From the IMG/VR virus record IMGVR_UViG_3300042695_000108, positions 1 to 41,097 of that record: a stretch of DNA of 41,097 nt, one strand, 5' to 3'. This stretch comes from a virus. Each line of letters opens with the position of its first letter. Positions within the stretch are counted from its first letter, which is position 1. Positions 1 to 5,647 of this stretch are shown piece after piece. Under the pieces are notes generated by a model. The model saw only the letters and a program-made list of their open reading frames with translations. It had not been told where the DNA came from and made no database searches. Both the position numbers and the translations under genes were made by a program.

Positions 1-127
1 ATCAGTACTCGAAAGTTAGGATTCCTACATACCTGCCACGTCACATAGTCCACAGTGATCGTGATGGATTTGGCGTGGTTGGGAGGAATGTTAATCAAAA
101 TACGGTTGGCCGCAAGGCCAGGTTCAA
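1..127. repeat. Terminal direct repeat, left copy
   Basis: Bases 1-127 are identical to 40971-41097. An exact 127-base overlap is what an assembler using k=127 leaves at the ends of a circular contig, so it most likely marks circularity (a circular or circularly permuted molecule) and is not a biological terminal repeat. The terminase reading frame passes through it without a break. A true short terminal repeat of the same length cannot be excluded from sequence alone. Confidence 0.95.
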
Positions 128-455
128 ACTTCATAGAAGGGTGTAGCCACCCTGGTTCCCTACCTTCGATCACATCTACGATGTTCTGTTGGTGGGGGAA
201 GGTACGGCTATGGAGAAACTTCTGGCGGAACTCGGCGAAGGTAAGATCGTGGACATCGCTGGAGGCAAACTGCTTATCCTTTAACCCTAGACGGGTTCGG
301 TCAATCTTATCTGCAAAGACCTTGTCTGTGCGCCGGTAATACTCATATGTCTTGATGGACTTGCCAGCTGAGCCGCAAGCGGCGTCAATGGTCATACCTT
401 CTGAGACACAGCCCAGGATGATTCTCTTTGCTATATCAGCCGAGTTGTCAGCCAT
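1..455 (-). CDS. terL: Terminase large subunit, N-terminal part (continues at 39566-40970)
   Basis: This is the start of the terminase gene; the rest lies at the other end of the window. The ATG at 453-455 follows an AGGAG site. Joined across the circle the gene is 1,860 nt (619 residues) in one open frame. Residues about 10-60 resemble a helix-turn-helix of the kind found in small terminases (EGMTIDAACGSAGKSIKTYE), a likely DNA-recognition module fused to the large subunit. The ATPase core starts near residue 119 with INIPPNHAKS, a Walker A-like motif. It follows the small basic gene at 472-759 by 16 nt. No separate small terminase gene was recognised, so the fusion may supply that role. Confidence 0.93.
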   Translation of the reverse strand, partial: MADNSADIAKRIILGCVSEGMTIDAACGSAGKSIKTYEYYRRTDKVFADKIDRTRLGLKDKQFASSDVHDLTFAEFRQKFLHSRTFPHQQNIVDVIEGREPGWLHPSMKFEPGLAANRILINIPPNHAKSITITVDYVTWQVCRNPNFRVL

Positions 456-471
456 TAGACTCCTAGTTTAA

Positions 472-759
472 TTAAATAGCTCTATTGTTTGTGCGACGTG
501 TGACACGTCGAGTAGCAGTAGTTCTGGCTGGTTTGACTTGGGTATAGTCAACTGTTGTACCTGAGGAGTAGGTAATCTTCTTGCCAATATTAGAGTTACC
601 GCCAGCGGCTTTGTTGGCTGCTGCCTTAGCTGGGGTAAGGACCGTCTTGTATTTACGAGGGCCGGTATTGGAAACTTTAATCTTGGTAGTATCACCCTTA
701 GGTAGCTTGACAGCCTTCTGAGCTTGTGAACGATCTACTGGGGCTGTCTTCTTAGCCAT
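472..759 (-). CDS. Small basic protein upstream of terminase
   Basis: A 95-residue, Lys/Arg/Thr-rich protein with no recognised domain. It has no membrane segment or Cys pairs; the C-terminus is strongly basic (ATRRVTRRTNNR), suggesting nucleic-acid or virion-DNA contact. It is the first gene of the leftward late unit, beginning at 759 after an AAGGAACC ribosome site, with terminase starting 16 nt beyond its stop. Its position could suggest a small terminase, but I see no helix-turn-helix and that name is not supported. Other Lys-rich small proteins (202, 87, 54 residues) occur in the same late unit. Confidence 0.75.
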   Translation of the reverse strand: MAKKTAPVDRSQAQKAVKLPKGDTTKIKVSNTGPRKYKTVLTPAKAAANKAAGGNSNIGKKITYSSGTTVDYTQVKPARTTATRRVTRRTNNRAI

Positions 760-798
760 AATGGTTCCTTAATTTTGACGGGCCGGAATTGGTTTCTC

Positions 799-812
799 AA
801 TGGTGGGTTAAA
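799..812 (-). promoter_or_regulatory. 14-base motif shared with the 12.7 kb control region
   Basis: AATGGTGGGTTAAA occurs here and again at 12743-12756, both upstream of leftward genes. Here it lies about 40 bases before the ATG at 759. It could be a binding site for a phage regulator. The role is unknown. Confidence 0.4.
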
Positions 813-874
813 GCGATTCGATTAATAGTGGGCTATTGATAGAGCTGTCCCAACTAAAAGGTGCCGTCCAGCAG

Positions 875-889
875 CGGGCTTGACGCCCG
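875..889. other. Short GC hairpin in control region
   Basis: CGGGC-TTGAC-GCCCG is a perfect 5-bp stem. It lies in the untranslated stretch before the gene at 759 and may be part of a larger RNA structure. There is no T-run beside it to make it a terminator. Confidence 0.35.
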
Positions 890-1019
890 AGCGAAGCCAC
901 AGCGAGTGAGGGGTAAGTTGGTACTCGGCCTAGGGGCCTCGCCAGAGGACCGCGTAGGGGCTATCCTCACTACCGCCCCTACTATATATAAGGCAGGAAA
1001 AATAGACCATTTCCCGTTT

Positions 1020-1050
1020 ACGCCGTGTGAAGTGTATCACACACGGTAAA
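1020..1050 (-). promoter_or_regulatory. Leftward extended -10 promoter within an inverted repeat
   Basis: On the minus strand TGATACACT (1031-1039) is an extended -10 like the TGATATACT before the proteasome-like gene at 12706. It sits between the arms of an imperfect dyad, with an exact stem CCGTGTG (1023-1029) and CACACGG (1040-1046). The 11-mer ACGCCGTGTGA (1020-1030) recurs on the opposite strand at 12719-12729. It would drive the unit starting at 759. Promoter and operator are inferred. Confidence 0.45.
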
Positions 1051-1140
1051 AGTCCTGTTCAGCTTCACTTTAGCGTAGATTTTTTTGTAGGGAGTACAGT
1101 AACGGTCACGGCCAGAACTTAAAACGGGGGGTGTGTTTTC

Positions 1141-1197
1141 CTGCGGTCTGCGGTCTAGCCCTGCGGTCTAGTCTGTCGGTCTAGTCTGCGAGTCTGG
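1141..1197. repeat. Five imperfect tandem repeats (iteron-like)
   Basis: Units of about 7-13 bases based on TGCGGTCTAGTC run head to tail at 1142, 1149, 1162, 1174 and 1187. Short direct repeats beside an A/T-rich stretch are typical of initiator-binding iterons, but no initiator protein was recognised here. Confidence 0.6.
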
Positions 1198-1226
1198 TTA
1201 AAAGAATTACAGGGGCGCACTACCCA

Positions 1227-1310
1227 ATCGGCACCGGATCGCCTATCCATTAACCCCTAATAAATAAATAACCGGCAAGCGATCCCGCTAACCCTTGCAC
1301 CGGTGCCGAT
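1227..1310. repeat. 11-bp inverted repeat flanking an A/T-rich stretch
   Basis: ATCGGCACCGG at 1227-1237 is the exact reverse complement of 1300-1310. Between them lies TAATAAATAAATAA, a candidate unwinding element. The embedded GCACCGG heptamer recurs at about 1297, 1432 and 2302. Confidence 0.55.
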
Positions 1311-1388
1311 AGATCCGGCTCTTATCCCTACCGGCAAGCCCTAACAGGGCAGACACCACCGGCCTATCTGTCTACCGTGTTACCTATC

Positions 1389-1410
1389 TAATCGTTACCT
1401 AATCGTTACC
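1389..1410. repeat. Tandem 11-base repeat
   Basis: TAATCGTTACC is repeated exactly twice, back to back, 20 bases upstream of the -35 box of the rightward promoter. It is a candidate regulator site. Confidence 0.5.
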
Positions 1411-1429
1411 AAATAAACCGGTCTAAGTG

Positions 1430-1457
1430 TTGCACCGGCATCACTATACGGTATAGT
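1430..1457 (+). promoter_or_regulatory. Rightward early promoter
   Basis: TTGCAC (1430-1435) and TATAGT (1452-1457) are separated by 16 bases, close to a sigma-70/SigA consensus. The first gene of the early operon begins 50 bases after the -10. The -10 lies within TACGGTATAGTAAGG, which recurs at 2823. Confidence 0.65.
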
Positions 1458-1506
1458 AAGGCATAAGTAATCAAGCGATTACCACTACCGATAGGAGAAT
1501 AAGACT

Positions 1507-1944
1507 ATGACTACCGATAAGGCTCTCACCGTTTACCCTTGCAGCTGCAATGGCTGCCGTAATTACCCTACACGCCCCGCCGAAATCTGGCACGAGAGCC
1601 AGATTGCAAGCAAGGCGCAGGGGTACTACTTTACCCGCGACACTATGAGATTTTTTAATAGTCGCATTGCAGATTTTAAGGCGGTAAGTATTACCGCCCG
1701 CGCAGATAGCTTGCTCGTGATCGTATCAAGCAAGCGCGACGATCTGCCCCGTGAGTACGAGATCGTAACCCTATGCCCTTATGGTGAATTAGGCCGTGAG
1801 TGGCTCAAGGATAGCGACGGCTCACCTATTGCACACTATCCGACTCTAAAAGCTGCCCGTAATTCTGCGCGATGGAATTGCACTATCGCCCCGCAGATAT
1901 GCGACTGTCACGGCTGCGCCCTAGATCGTGAGGGCAGAATATGA
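1507..1944 (+). CDS. Early Cys-rich protein, first gene of rightward operon
   Basis: 145 residues, no recognised family. Two small Cys clusters, near the N-terminus (PCSCNGC, residues 11-17) and the C-terminus (CDCHGC), suggest metal binding. The middle is a mixed alpha/beta region. The ATG at 1507 follows GGAG, and the next gene overlaps the stop by ATGA. It is the promoter-proximal gene of the early unit, a usual place for host-takeover proteins, but its function is unknown. Confidence 0.75.
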   Translation: MTTDKALTVYPCSCNGCRNYPTRPAEIWHESQIASKAQGYYFTRDTMRFFNSRIADFKAVSITARADSLLVIVSSKRDDLPREYEIVTLCPYGELGREWLKDSDGSPIAHYPTLKAARNSARWNCTIAPQICDCHGCALDREGRI

Positions 1945-2147
1945 GCGCGGTGGCGTTTAAGTGTTACGGGTGCGGGGCTAGCTGCCTTATGCCCGCAGGG
2001 TTTACCCCCGTTCACTTTACGGGCAGACTAGCTCACTTATCGCGGGGCTATTGCACGGTATCGTGTGCCCGTGTAGAGCTTAACCGCTTAATAGTGGAGC
2101 GCACTAGAGAGTGGAATTTTCATAAAGAATTGGGGGAATTATCGTGA
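1941..2147 (+). CDS. Small zinc-binding-like protein
   Basis: 68 residues, coupled to the previous gene by an ATGA overlap. CYGCGASC and a later YCTVSC form a four-Cys pattern like a treble-clef or zinc ribbon. The C-terminus is helical and charged. No specific family was recognised. Confidence 0.7.
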   Translation: MSAVAFKCYGCGASCLMPAGFTPVHFTGRLAHLSRGYCTVSCARVELNRLIVERTREWNFHKELGELS

Positions 2148-2287
2148 AACTTAACCGGCGCGGGCGTATTGTGAGGGCGATCCTTATTATTCTGGCCTTA
2201 GCCCTGGCACTATGGGGCGCGGGCAATCTATGGTGGACGGGCGGGGGATGGTGTATCGGATCTATGAGTGAGTGCGTAGGTATCTAG
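2144..2287 (+). CDS. Small single-span membrane protein
   Basis: 47 residues from a GTG that overlaps the preceding stop (GTGA). A basic N-terminus (MKLNRRGR) is followed by one hydrophobic segment rich in Ile, Leu and Ala, then a Trp/Gly-rich tail with two Cys. The topology suggests an inner-membrane protein with a short outside tail. No function can be assigned; the overlap and coding pattern support it. Confidence 0.6.
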   Translation: MKLNRRGRIVRAILIILALALALWGAGNLWWTGGGWCIGSMSECVGI

Positions 2288-2293
2288 TGGCGT

Positions 2294-2327
2294 ACTATCT
2301 CGCACCGGCTTACCGGTGCGGGGTAGT
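2294..2327 (+). other. Strong RNA hairpin between early genes
   Basis: A 15-bp stem (2294-2308 with 2313-2327; two G-U pairs on the + strand transcript) closes a CTTA loop; the inner 8 bp (CGCACCGG/CCGGTGCG) are perfect. No T-run follows, so it is more likely a processing, stability or partial attenuation element than a full terminator. Confidence 0.6.
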
Positions 2328-2368
2328 CTGCTCCTAATAGGTAGGGCAGAATAGAGAGAGGCAAGACT

Positions 2369-2503
2369 ATGAAAGAGTGCAAGAGCTGCAAGAGTACGGA
2401 ACTAGTCTATAGCGGGGTGGACGCCTTCATTCTAGGCGTACCTACTGAGACCTATTGCTATCCCTGCGCTAATCGTCAAGCGCGAGAGGGTGCGGTGGCG
2501 TAA
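2369..2503 (+). CDS. Small four-Cys zinc-ribbon-like protein
   Basis: 44 residues with CKSC near the N-terminus and CYPC near residues 30-33, the spacing of a minimal zinc ribbon. The ATG follows a GAGAGAGGCAAG ribosome site. The next gene starts within the stop (TAATG). Confidence 0.65.
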   Translation: MKECKSCKSTELVYSGVDAFILGVPTETYCYPCANRQAREGAVA

Positions 2504-2649
2504 TGAGTGCTAAGGCTAAGCGTTACACGATAATCAAGGACACCCACACCGGCGAGATCTTAGCGGTGGCAGACCTAAGCGAGGCGAGGGCGAGGGCAAT
2601 CGTTAAGGCGTACCTTAAGGCCGGCCTATTCGTTGAGGCGGTGGCCTAG
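2503..2649 (+). CDS. Small early protein, unknown
   Basis: 48 residues, TAATG-coupled to the previous gene. It looks like a compact alpha/beta fold (a strand pair, then a charged helix rich in Ala, Arg and Lys). No metal site or membrane segment, and no family recognised. Confidence 0.6.
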   Translation: MSAKAKRYTIIKDTHTGEILAVADLSEARARAIVKAYLKAGLFVEAVA

Positions 2650-2819
2650 TGATAATCGAAAGAGTACGCCCTAGCGGGGCGATAGTAGTAAGCGCACTAG
2701 TCTACTGGCAAGGCGTAAAGTGGCTAGAGAGTAGTACCTATTACGGCTATAGCGTGCGGGATGCTAAGCGTAGTTACCGCGAGAGCTGCGCCCGATTAGG
2801 TTATGAGATAATAAAGTAA
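2649..2819 (+). CDS. Small early protein, unknown
   Basis: 56 residues from a GTG overlapping the previous TAG by one base. Basic, with several Tyr and Trp (YWQGVKWLE). No family recognised. Its stop is followed by a 114-base gap with a second promoter-like site. Confidence 0.55.
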   Translation: MIIERVRPSGAIVVSALVYWQGVKWLESSTYYGYSVRDAKRSYRESCARLGYEIIK

Positions 2820-2933
2820 GAGTACGGTATAGTAAGGTAAGGCTATAGGTTATCTATCGCTCTCTCTTATCGGTAGTGAGAGAGGGCGGTAGAGGGCAAG
2901 TAGCCCTAGATTAAAGAGAGAGAGGGCAAGATT
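2820..2933 (+). promoter_or_regulatory. Internal control gap with second TACGGTATAGTAAGG site and hairpin
   Basis: TACGGTATAGTAAGG at 2823-2837 repeats the -10 region of the 1452 promoter, although no good -35 is seen here. An inverted repeat CTCTCTC/GAGAGAG follows near 2860-2885. The gap ends in the purine-rich ribosome site of the next gene. Confidence 0.45.
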
Positions 2934-3080
2934 ATGCTAAGTGATAAAGAGAGAGGTACCGTCATATTTGCACTAGAGGAATATGCGAAAGTGTTAGAAA
3001 TCGAGAATGATTATGACGCTAAGAATAGTGTACTGGAACTAATCTGGAAACTAGATATGAGTGAGAGAGAGGGCAAATAA
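2934..3080 (+). CDS. Small acidic helical early protein
   Basis: 48 residues, mostly helical and acidic. It begins after GAGAGAGAGGGCAAG and ends in the tail SEREGK, encoded by another copy of that purine-rich site, which then serves the next gene (TAATG junction). Unknown function. Confidence 0.6.
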   Translation: MLSDKERGTVIFALEEYAKVLEIENDYDAKNSVLELIWKLDMSEREGK

Positions 3081-3346
3081 TGCAGCTACAAGAGATAGAT
3101 ACGATCCAGGATCTCAAGGTATGGGTTGAGGAGAATATGCCAGGGGCAAGGCTGACCCAGGATAGTGCGGGCGATATCGTCATCCATACCGGTCTAGTCT
3201 CCACTATGGGAGGATATCTGCACCCAATGGAGGGAGAGTGCGATAAGTGCGGTGACTCTTATGAACTATCGAGTAGGGATGGCAGGTGCGGTGATTGCGG
3301 GAATTGTGGCGATTGCTGCACCCATAAGGCAGGGGAGGGCAAGTAA
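3080..3346 (+). CDS. Cys-rich small protein
   Basis: 88 residues. An N-terminal alpha/beta part is followed by a Cys-rich C-terminal half (CDKCGDSYEL, then CGDCGNCGDCC) that probably binds one or two zinc ions. It ends in AGEGK at the same stop/start junction as its neighbours. The start overlaps the previous stop (TAATG). Confidence 0.65.
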   Translation: MQLQEIDTIQDLKVWVEENMPGARLTQDSAGDIVIHTGLVSTMGGYLHPMEGECDKCGDSYELSSRDGRCGDCGNCGDCCTHKAGEGK

Positions 3347-3522
3347 TGGCATACATCTACACGCTAGGAGAGGTGGCAAATATGACGCCTCAAGAACAAT
3401 TAGAAGGGCTGAAGGCTAGGCTATTCCCGCCTAAGTTTATTGTAGGCACCGGTTATATTGACGCCAGGCAGGTAGCTATCGAATACTTGCAAGAACTTAT
3501 AGCGGAGGAGGGCAAAGAGTGA
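3346..3522 (+). CDS. Small early protein, unknown
   Basis: 58 residues, TAATG-coupled. Hydrophobic and charged residues alternate as in a small soluble alpha/beta protein. The C-terminal AEEGKE is written by the ribosome-site sequence of the next gene. No family recognised. Confidence 0.6.
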   Translation: MAYIYTLGEVANMTPQEQLEGLKARLFPPKFIVGTGYIDARQVAIEYLQELIAEEGKE

Positions 3523-3680
3523 GCGATTACTATTACGCTGCCGACCCTGCCTTTTATGATAACTCAGAATGGATCAAGTGTGATACGTGTAAGAGAGAGT
3601 ATGACCGCAAAGAATATAATTCTGACACTTGTGTAGAGTGTGAGAATAAGCTAACTATCAAAGAGAGAGAGGGCAAGTAA
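3519..3680 (+). CDS. Small four-Cys zinc-ribbon-like protein
   Basis: 53 residues from a GTG overlapping the previous stop. CDTCKREY and CVEC form a CxxC...CxxC ribbon. The tail is KEREGK. It resembles in outline the zinc proteins at 2369 and 8730, but I do not claim homology. Confidence 0.65.
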   Translation: MSDYYYAADPAFYDNSEWIKCDTCKREYDRKEYNSDTCVECENKLTIKEREGK

Positions 3681-3823
3681 TGAATACACCAACGATTACG
3701 GAAGAGATGGAATGGTGCGAGATCGAACTAGCCAACATCAAGGCCGGTTTATTTTCTATGTACACGCAAGAATATATCGAGGGTGCAATATCTGCACTTA
3801 GACTAGCGAAAGAGGGCGAGTAA
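3680..3823 (+). CDS. Small helical early protein
   Basis: 47 residues, TAATG-coupled, predicted largely helical with acidic patches and one Cys. The tail KEGE belongs to the repeated stop/start junction. Unknown function. Confidence 0.58.
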   Translation: MNTPTITEEMEWCEIELANIKAGLFSMYTQEYIEGAISALRLAKEGE

Positions 3824-3981
3824 TGAAGCTATGGGATGAATGGCAATTTAAGACTGGCGATATTGAGTACGATAAAGATGGTAATGAAGTGGTCAAGATT
3901 GACCTCACCCTTACTATCGCTGCAAGTCGAAGTGATGTAGTCAATGCGCTGACCGATTTTCTAGAGAGAGGGTTAAAGTAA
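3823..3981 (+). CDS. Small early protein, unknown
   Basis: 52 residues, TAATG-coupled. It reads as a beta hairpin (FKTGDIEYDKDG) followed by a helix. No family recognised. It ends in ERGLK at a degenerate copy of the junction. Confidence 0.58.
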   Translation: MKLWDEWQFKTGDIEYDKDGNEVVKIDLTLTIAASRSDVVNALTDFLERGLK

Positions 3982-4151
3982 TGAACAAAGAGTATCTAAT
4001 TGCTAAGGCTAATCTATGTCAGGAACTGGCGGTGGAGCAGCTAACTAATGGAGAGAATGAGGAGGGCGTCAAGAATCTCAAGCGTATGATTCGTGCGCTA
4101 GAGGAGATAAATATGATTAACTACCTAGAGGAGAGGAAGAGAATCGTATGA
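3981..4151 (+). CDS. Small helical early protein
   Basis: 56 residues, almost wholly helical and charged. Its start overlaps the previous stop (TAATG) and its stop overlaps the next start (ATGA). Unknown function. Confidence 0.6.
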   Translation: MNKEYLIAKANLCQELAVEQLTNGENEEGVKNLKRMIRALEEINMINYLEERKRIV

Positions 4152-4387
4152 GTAACTTTTATTCGACTAACCCCGATCTTGTCTATCTCTATGAGGTGAC
4201 CGACCCGCAAGGTATAGCCCTATGGGGAGGAGAGAGAATCCAGGATATGTTTGACTGGCACCGGCGAACGCCGGACTCTCGTATCTTTATCTCCACTTGG
4301 GAGAGTGATGAGGAGGATGCTCAGCTAGTGGGCAGACCTATCGAGATCACCTCAATCGTGGCCAGCAAGGTGGGTGAGGGCAAGTGA
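4148..4387 (+). CDS. Small early protein, unknown
   Basis: 79 residues, ATGA-coupled to the previous gene. Aromatic- and acid-rich, probably alpha/beta. It ends in VGEGK, the recurrent tail. No recognised domain. Confidence 0.65.
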   Translation: MSNFYSTNPDLVYLYEVTDPQGIALWGGERIQDMFDWHRRTPDSRIFISTWESDEEDAQLVGRPIEITSIVASKVGEGK

Positions 4388-4473
4388 GCTTTGCTATTGG
4401 GATCATCATAGTATTACTGATAACCTATGCACTTATTATTACGGAGGAGAAGTTTAATGACGGAGATCGCTAG
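4384..4473 (+). CDS. Tiny membrane protein
   Basis: 29 residues from a GTG overlapping the previous stop: one hydrophobic segment from residue 3 to about 19, then a charged tail. It overlaps the next start by 17 nt. Its size makes it uncertain, but coupling and composition support translation. Confidence 0.5.
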   Translation: MSFAIGIIIVLLITYALIITEEKFNDGDR

Positions 4474-4756
4474 AAGGATAGAGTCTGCCAAGCGTAGCGC
4501 GGTAATCTATCGAAACTATAGGCGGGCGAGGGAGAGGGCATTAACACGCCTATCCAATGCTTACCCTGAGACATACAAAGAACTGCTCGAACAGGAGAAA
4601 ATTGTAGATGAACAGATGGGTAAGAAATGGCTTGATCTTGACGGTAATACTAGTGAGTCTATGGATATTGACACCGATACACCACCTTCGAGTGGAAGAG
4701 AGCGCGAGCAAGCCAGCACCGGTACAGACCAAGGCAACGATGGAGGAGAAGCGTGA
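4457..4756 (+). CDS. Small basic/acidic protein before the muralytic gene
   Basis: 99 residues if translation starts at the ATG at 4457, which follows GGAGAAG; an in-frame start at 4427 adds ten unlikely residues. The N-terminal two thirds are helical and Arg-rich (RARERALTRLSNAYPETYKE), the tail acidic and Ser/Thr-rich. The last 149 nt overlap the start of the muralytic gene in another frame, and its stop overlaps the GTG at 4753. Confidence 0.65.
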   Translation: MTEIARRIESAKRSAVIYRNYRRARERALTRLSNAYPETYKELLEQEKIVDEQMGKKWLDLDGNTSESMDIDTDTPPSSGREREQASTGTDQGNDGGEA

Positions 4757-5030
4757 GAACAAGCGAATCGCCAAGCAATATAGTCGAGCTCTCGGATATA
4801 CGCACAAGCAAACAGCGTGCCTTATCACCTTATGGACCCGTGAGAGTAGGTTTGACCACCTCGCTAAGAACCGACAAGGATCCTCAGCTTTCGGAATTGC
4901 TCAACTCCTTAGAGAGCGCAGTCGAGAGCCTTCAATTCAAATCCTTCACGGTATACGATACATTGGTCATCGCTATCGAGGAGATGCGTGCCTTGCTCTC
5001 CAACATTCTAACCGAAGAGGGTGGTACTGA
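4608..5030 (+). CDS. Membrane-anchored SLT-type transglycosylase
   Basis: 140 residues. Residues 8-22 form an N-terminal hydrophobic anchor or uncleaved signal; the rest matches the short SLT-like muralytic domain common in actinobacteria and their phages: catalytic Glu at 79 in LWTRESRF, the turn GSSAFGIAQL, the GIRYI helix and a closing GWY. It should cleave glycan strands of peptidoglycan on the outer face of the membrane. It starts inside the gene at 4457 (GGAG ten bases upstream) and its stop overlaps the methyltransferase ATG (TGATG). It lies in the early unit, so it may serve entry, superinfection exclusion or lysis. A further ORF overlaps its 3' two thirds. Confidence 0.75.
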   Translation: MNRWVRNGLILTVILVSLWILTPIHHLRVEESASKPAPVQTKATMEEKRENKRIAKQYSRALGYTHKQTACLITLWTRESRFDHLAKNRQGSSAFGIAQLLRERSREPSIQILHGIRYIGHRYRGDACLALQHSNRRGWY

Positions 5031-5046
5031 TGCTGACTGGAGTTAG
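4753..5046 (+). CDS. Overlapping ORF inside the muralytic gene
   Basis: 97 residues in a third frame, overlapping the SLT gene for 278 nt. It has a textbook ribosome site (GGAGGAGAA) just before its GTG and is coupled to the previous stop. The C-terminal half (residues 45-85) would be amphipathic and helical. Either it is a genuine overprinted gene or a fortuitous frame of the SLT gene; the strong ribosome site favours translation. No family recognised. Confidence 0.45.
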   Translation: MRTSESPSNIVELSDIRTSKQRALSPYGPVRVGLTTSLRTDKDPQLSELLNSLESAVESLQFKSFTVYDTLVIAIEEMRALLSNILTEEGGTDADWS

Positions 5047-5647
5047 TTTATTCGCAGGAGTCGGGGGCTTTGACCTGGCTATGCAGCGACAAGGAGTAAA
5101 AGTCGTTGCCTCGGTAGAGATAGATGCCAAGTGCAACGAGGTGCTAGCTAAGCACTTCCCAGAAGCAACACAATTTACAGATGTAACTACAGTCAAGGGA
5201 GAGGATTTAATAAATGCAGGATTTACACCAAGCACAGGAATTATTACAGGAGGATTTCCCTGCCAAGACCTCAGCGTCGCTGGCAAGAGGGCTGGTCTTG
5301 CTGGCGAAAGAAGCGGGTTATTCTGGGAAATTGCAAGACTTGTGGAAGAAACGCAAACAGAATACTTCGTCATCGAAAACGTCCCTGGTCTGCTATCCAG
5401 TAACAAAGGAAAAGATTTTGGAGTCGTCGTCGGAACGATGGCCGACCTCGGGTATTCTCTTGGATGGAGGGTGCTTGATGCTCAACACTTCGGAGTACCC
5501 CAGCGACGGCGTCGTGTCTTCATCGTTGGCCGACGTTCTATTGACTCAACAAGTCCTGCCGAAATACTATTTAAGTCCAACGGCTTGCGAAGGGATCCTT
5601 CGACGAGCCAACCGACGGGGCAAAGAATTACCGGAAGTACTAACTAA
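5030..5647 (+). CDS. C5-cytosine DNA methyltransferase, N-terminal ORF
   Basis: 205 residues from the ATG at 5030, which overlaps the SLT stop. It carries the catalytic half of a Dcm-type enzyme: motif I FAGVGG (8-13), motif IV GGFPCQDLS with nucleophile Cys78, motif VI ENV (116-118) and motif VIII QRRRRVFIVG (158-167). It lacks the target-recognition region and motifs IX-X, which are in the next ORF (5647-6228) in another frame, joined by TAATG. Together they would form a complete enzyme, as in two-chain methyltransferases such as M.AquI. It may protect phage DNA from restriction. A frameshift mutation or assembly error is the alternative. Confidence 0.9.
   Translation: MLTGVSLFAGVGGFDLAMQRQGVKVVASVEIDAKCNEVLAKHFPEATQFTDVTTVKGEDLINAGFTPSTGIITGGFPCQDLSVAGKRAGLAGERSGLFWEIARLVEETQTEYFVIENVPGLLSSNKGKDFGVVVGTMADLGYSLGWRVLDAQHFGVPQRRRRVFIVGRRSIDSTSPAEILFKSNGLRRDPSTSQPTGQRITGSTN

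Larger units (their letters stand above)
760..1506. other. Long intergenic control region, candidate origin
   Basis: No convincing gene lies in these 747 bases between divergently transcribed units. From left to right they hold a 14-base motif shared with 12743-12756, a hairpin at 875-889, an extended -10 within an inverted repeat at 1020-1050, a T-run at 1080-1086, five imperfect repeats of about 12 bases (1141-1197), inverted repeats flanking an A/T-rich stretch (1227-1310), a tandem 11-base repeat (1389-1410) and a rightward promoter (1430-1457). The clustering resembles a phage origin and control region. That function is inferred. Confidence 0.6.

Noticed and set aside
472-759. Separate small terminase
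   Set aside because: Position is suggestive but the protein lacks any helix-turn-helix; the terminase N-terminus is the better candidate.
861-1049. 62-codon + strand ORF in the control region
   Set aside because: No ribosome site, unnatural composition, and it overlaps the repeats and promoter/operator structure.
760-1506. tRNA gene in the intergenic region
   Set aside because: I found no cloverleaf with acceptor stem, anticodon arm and T-arm; short GC hairpins alone are insufficient.
4550-4828. 92-codon minus-strand ORF
   Set aside because: It is antisense to the SLT-coding region and lacks a ribosome site or domain.
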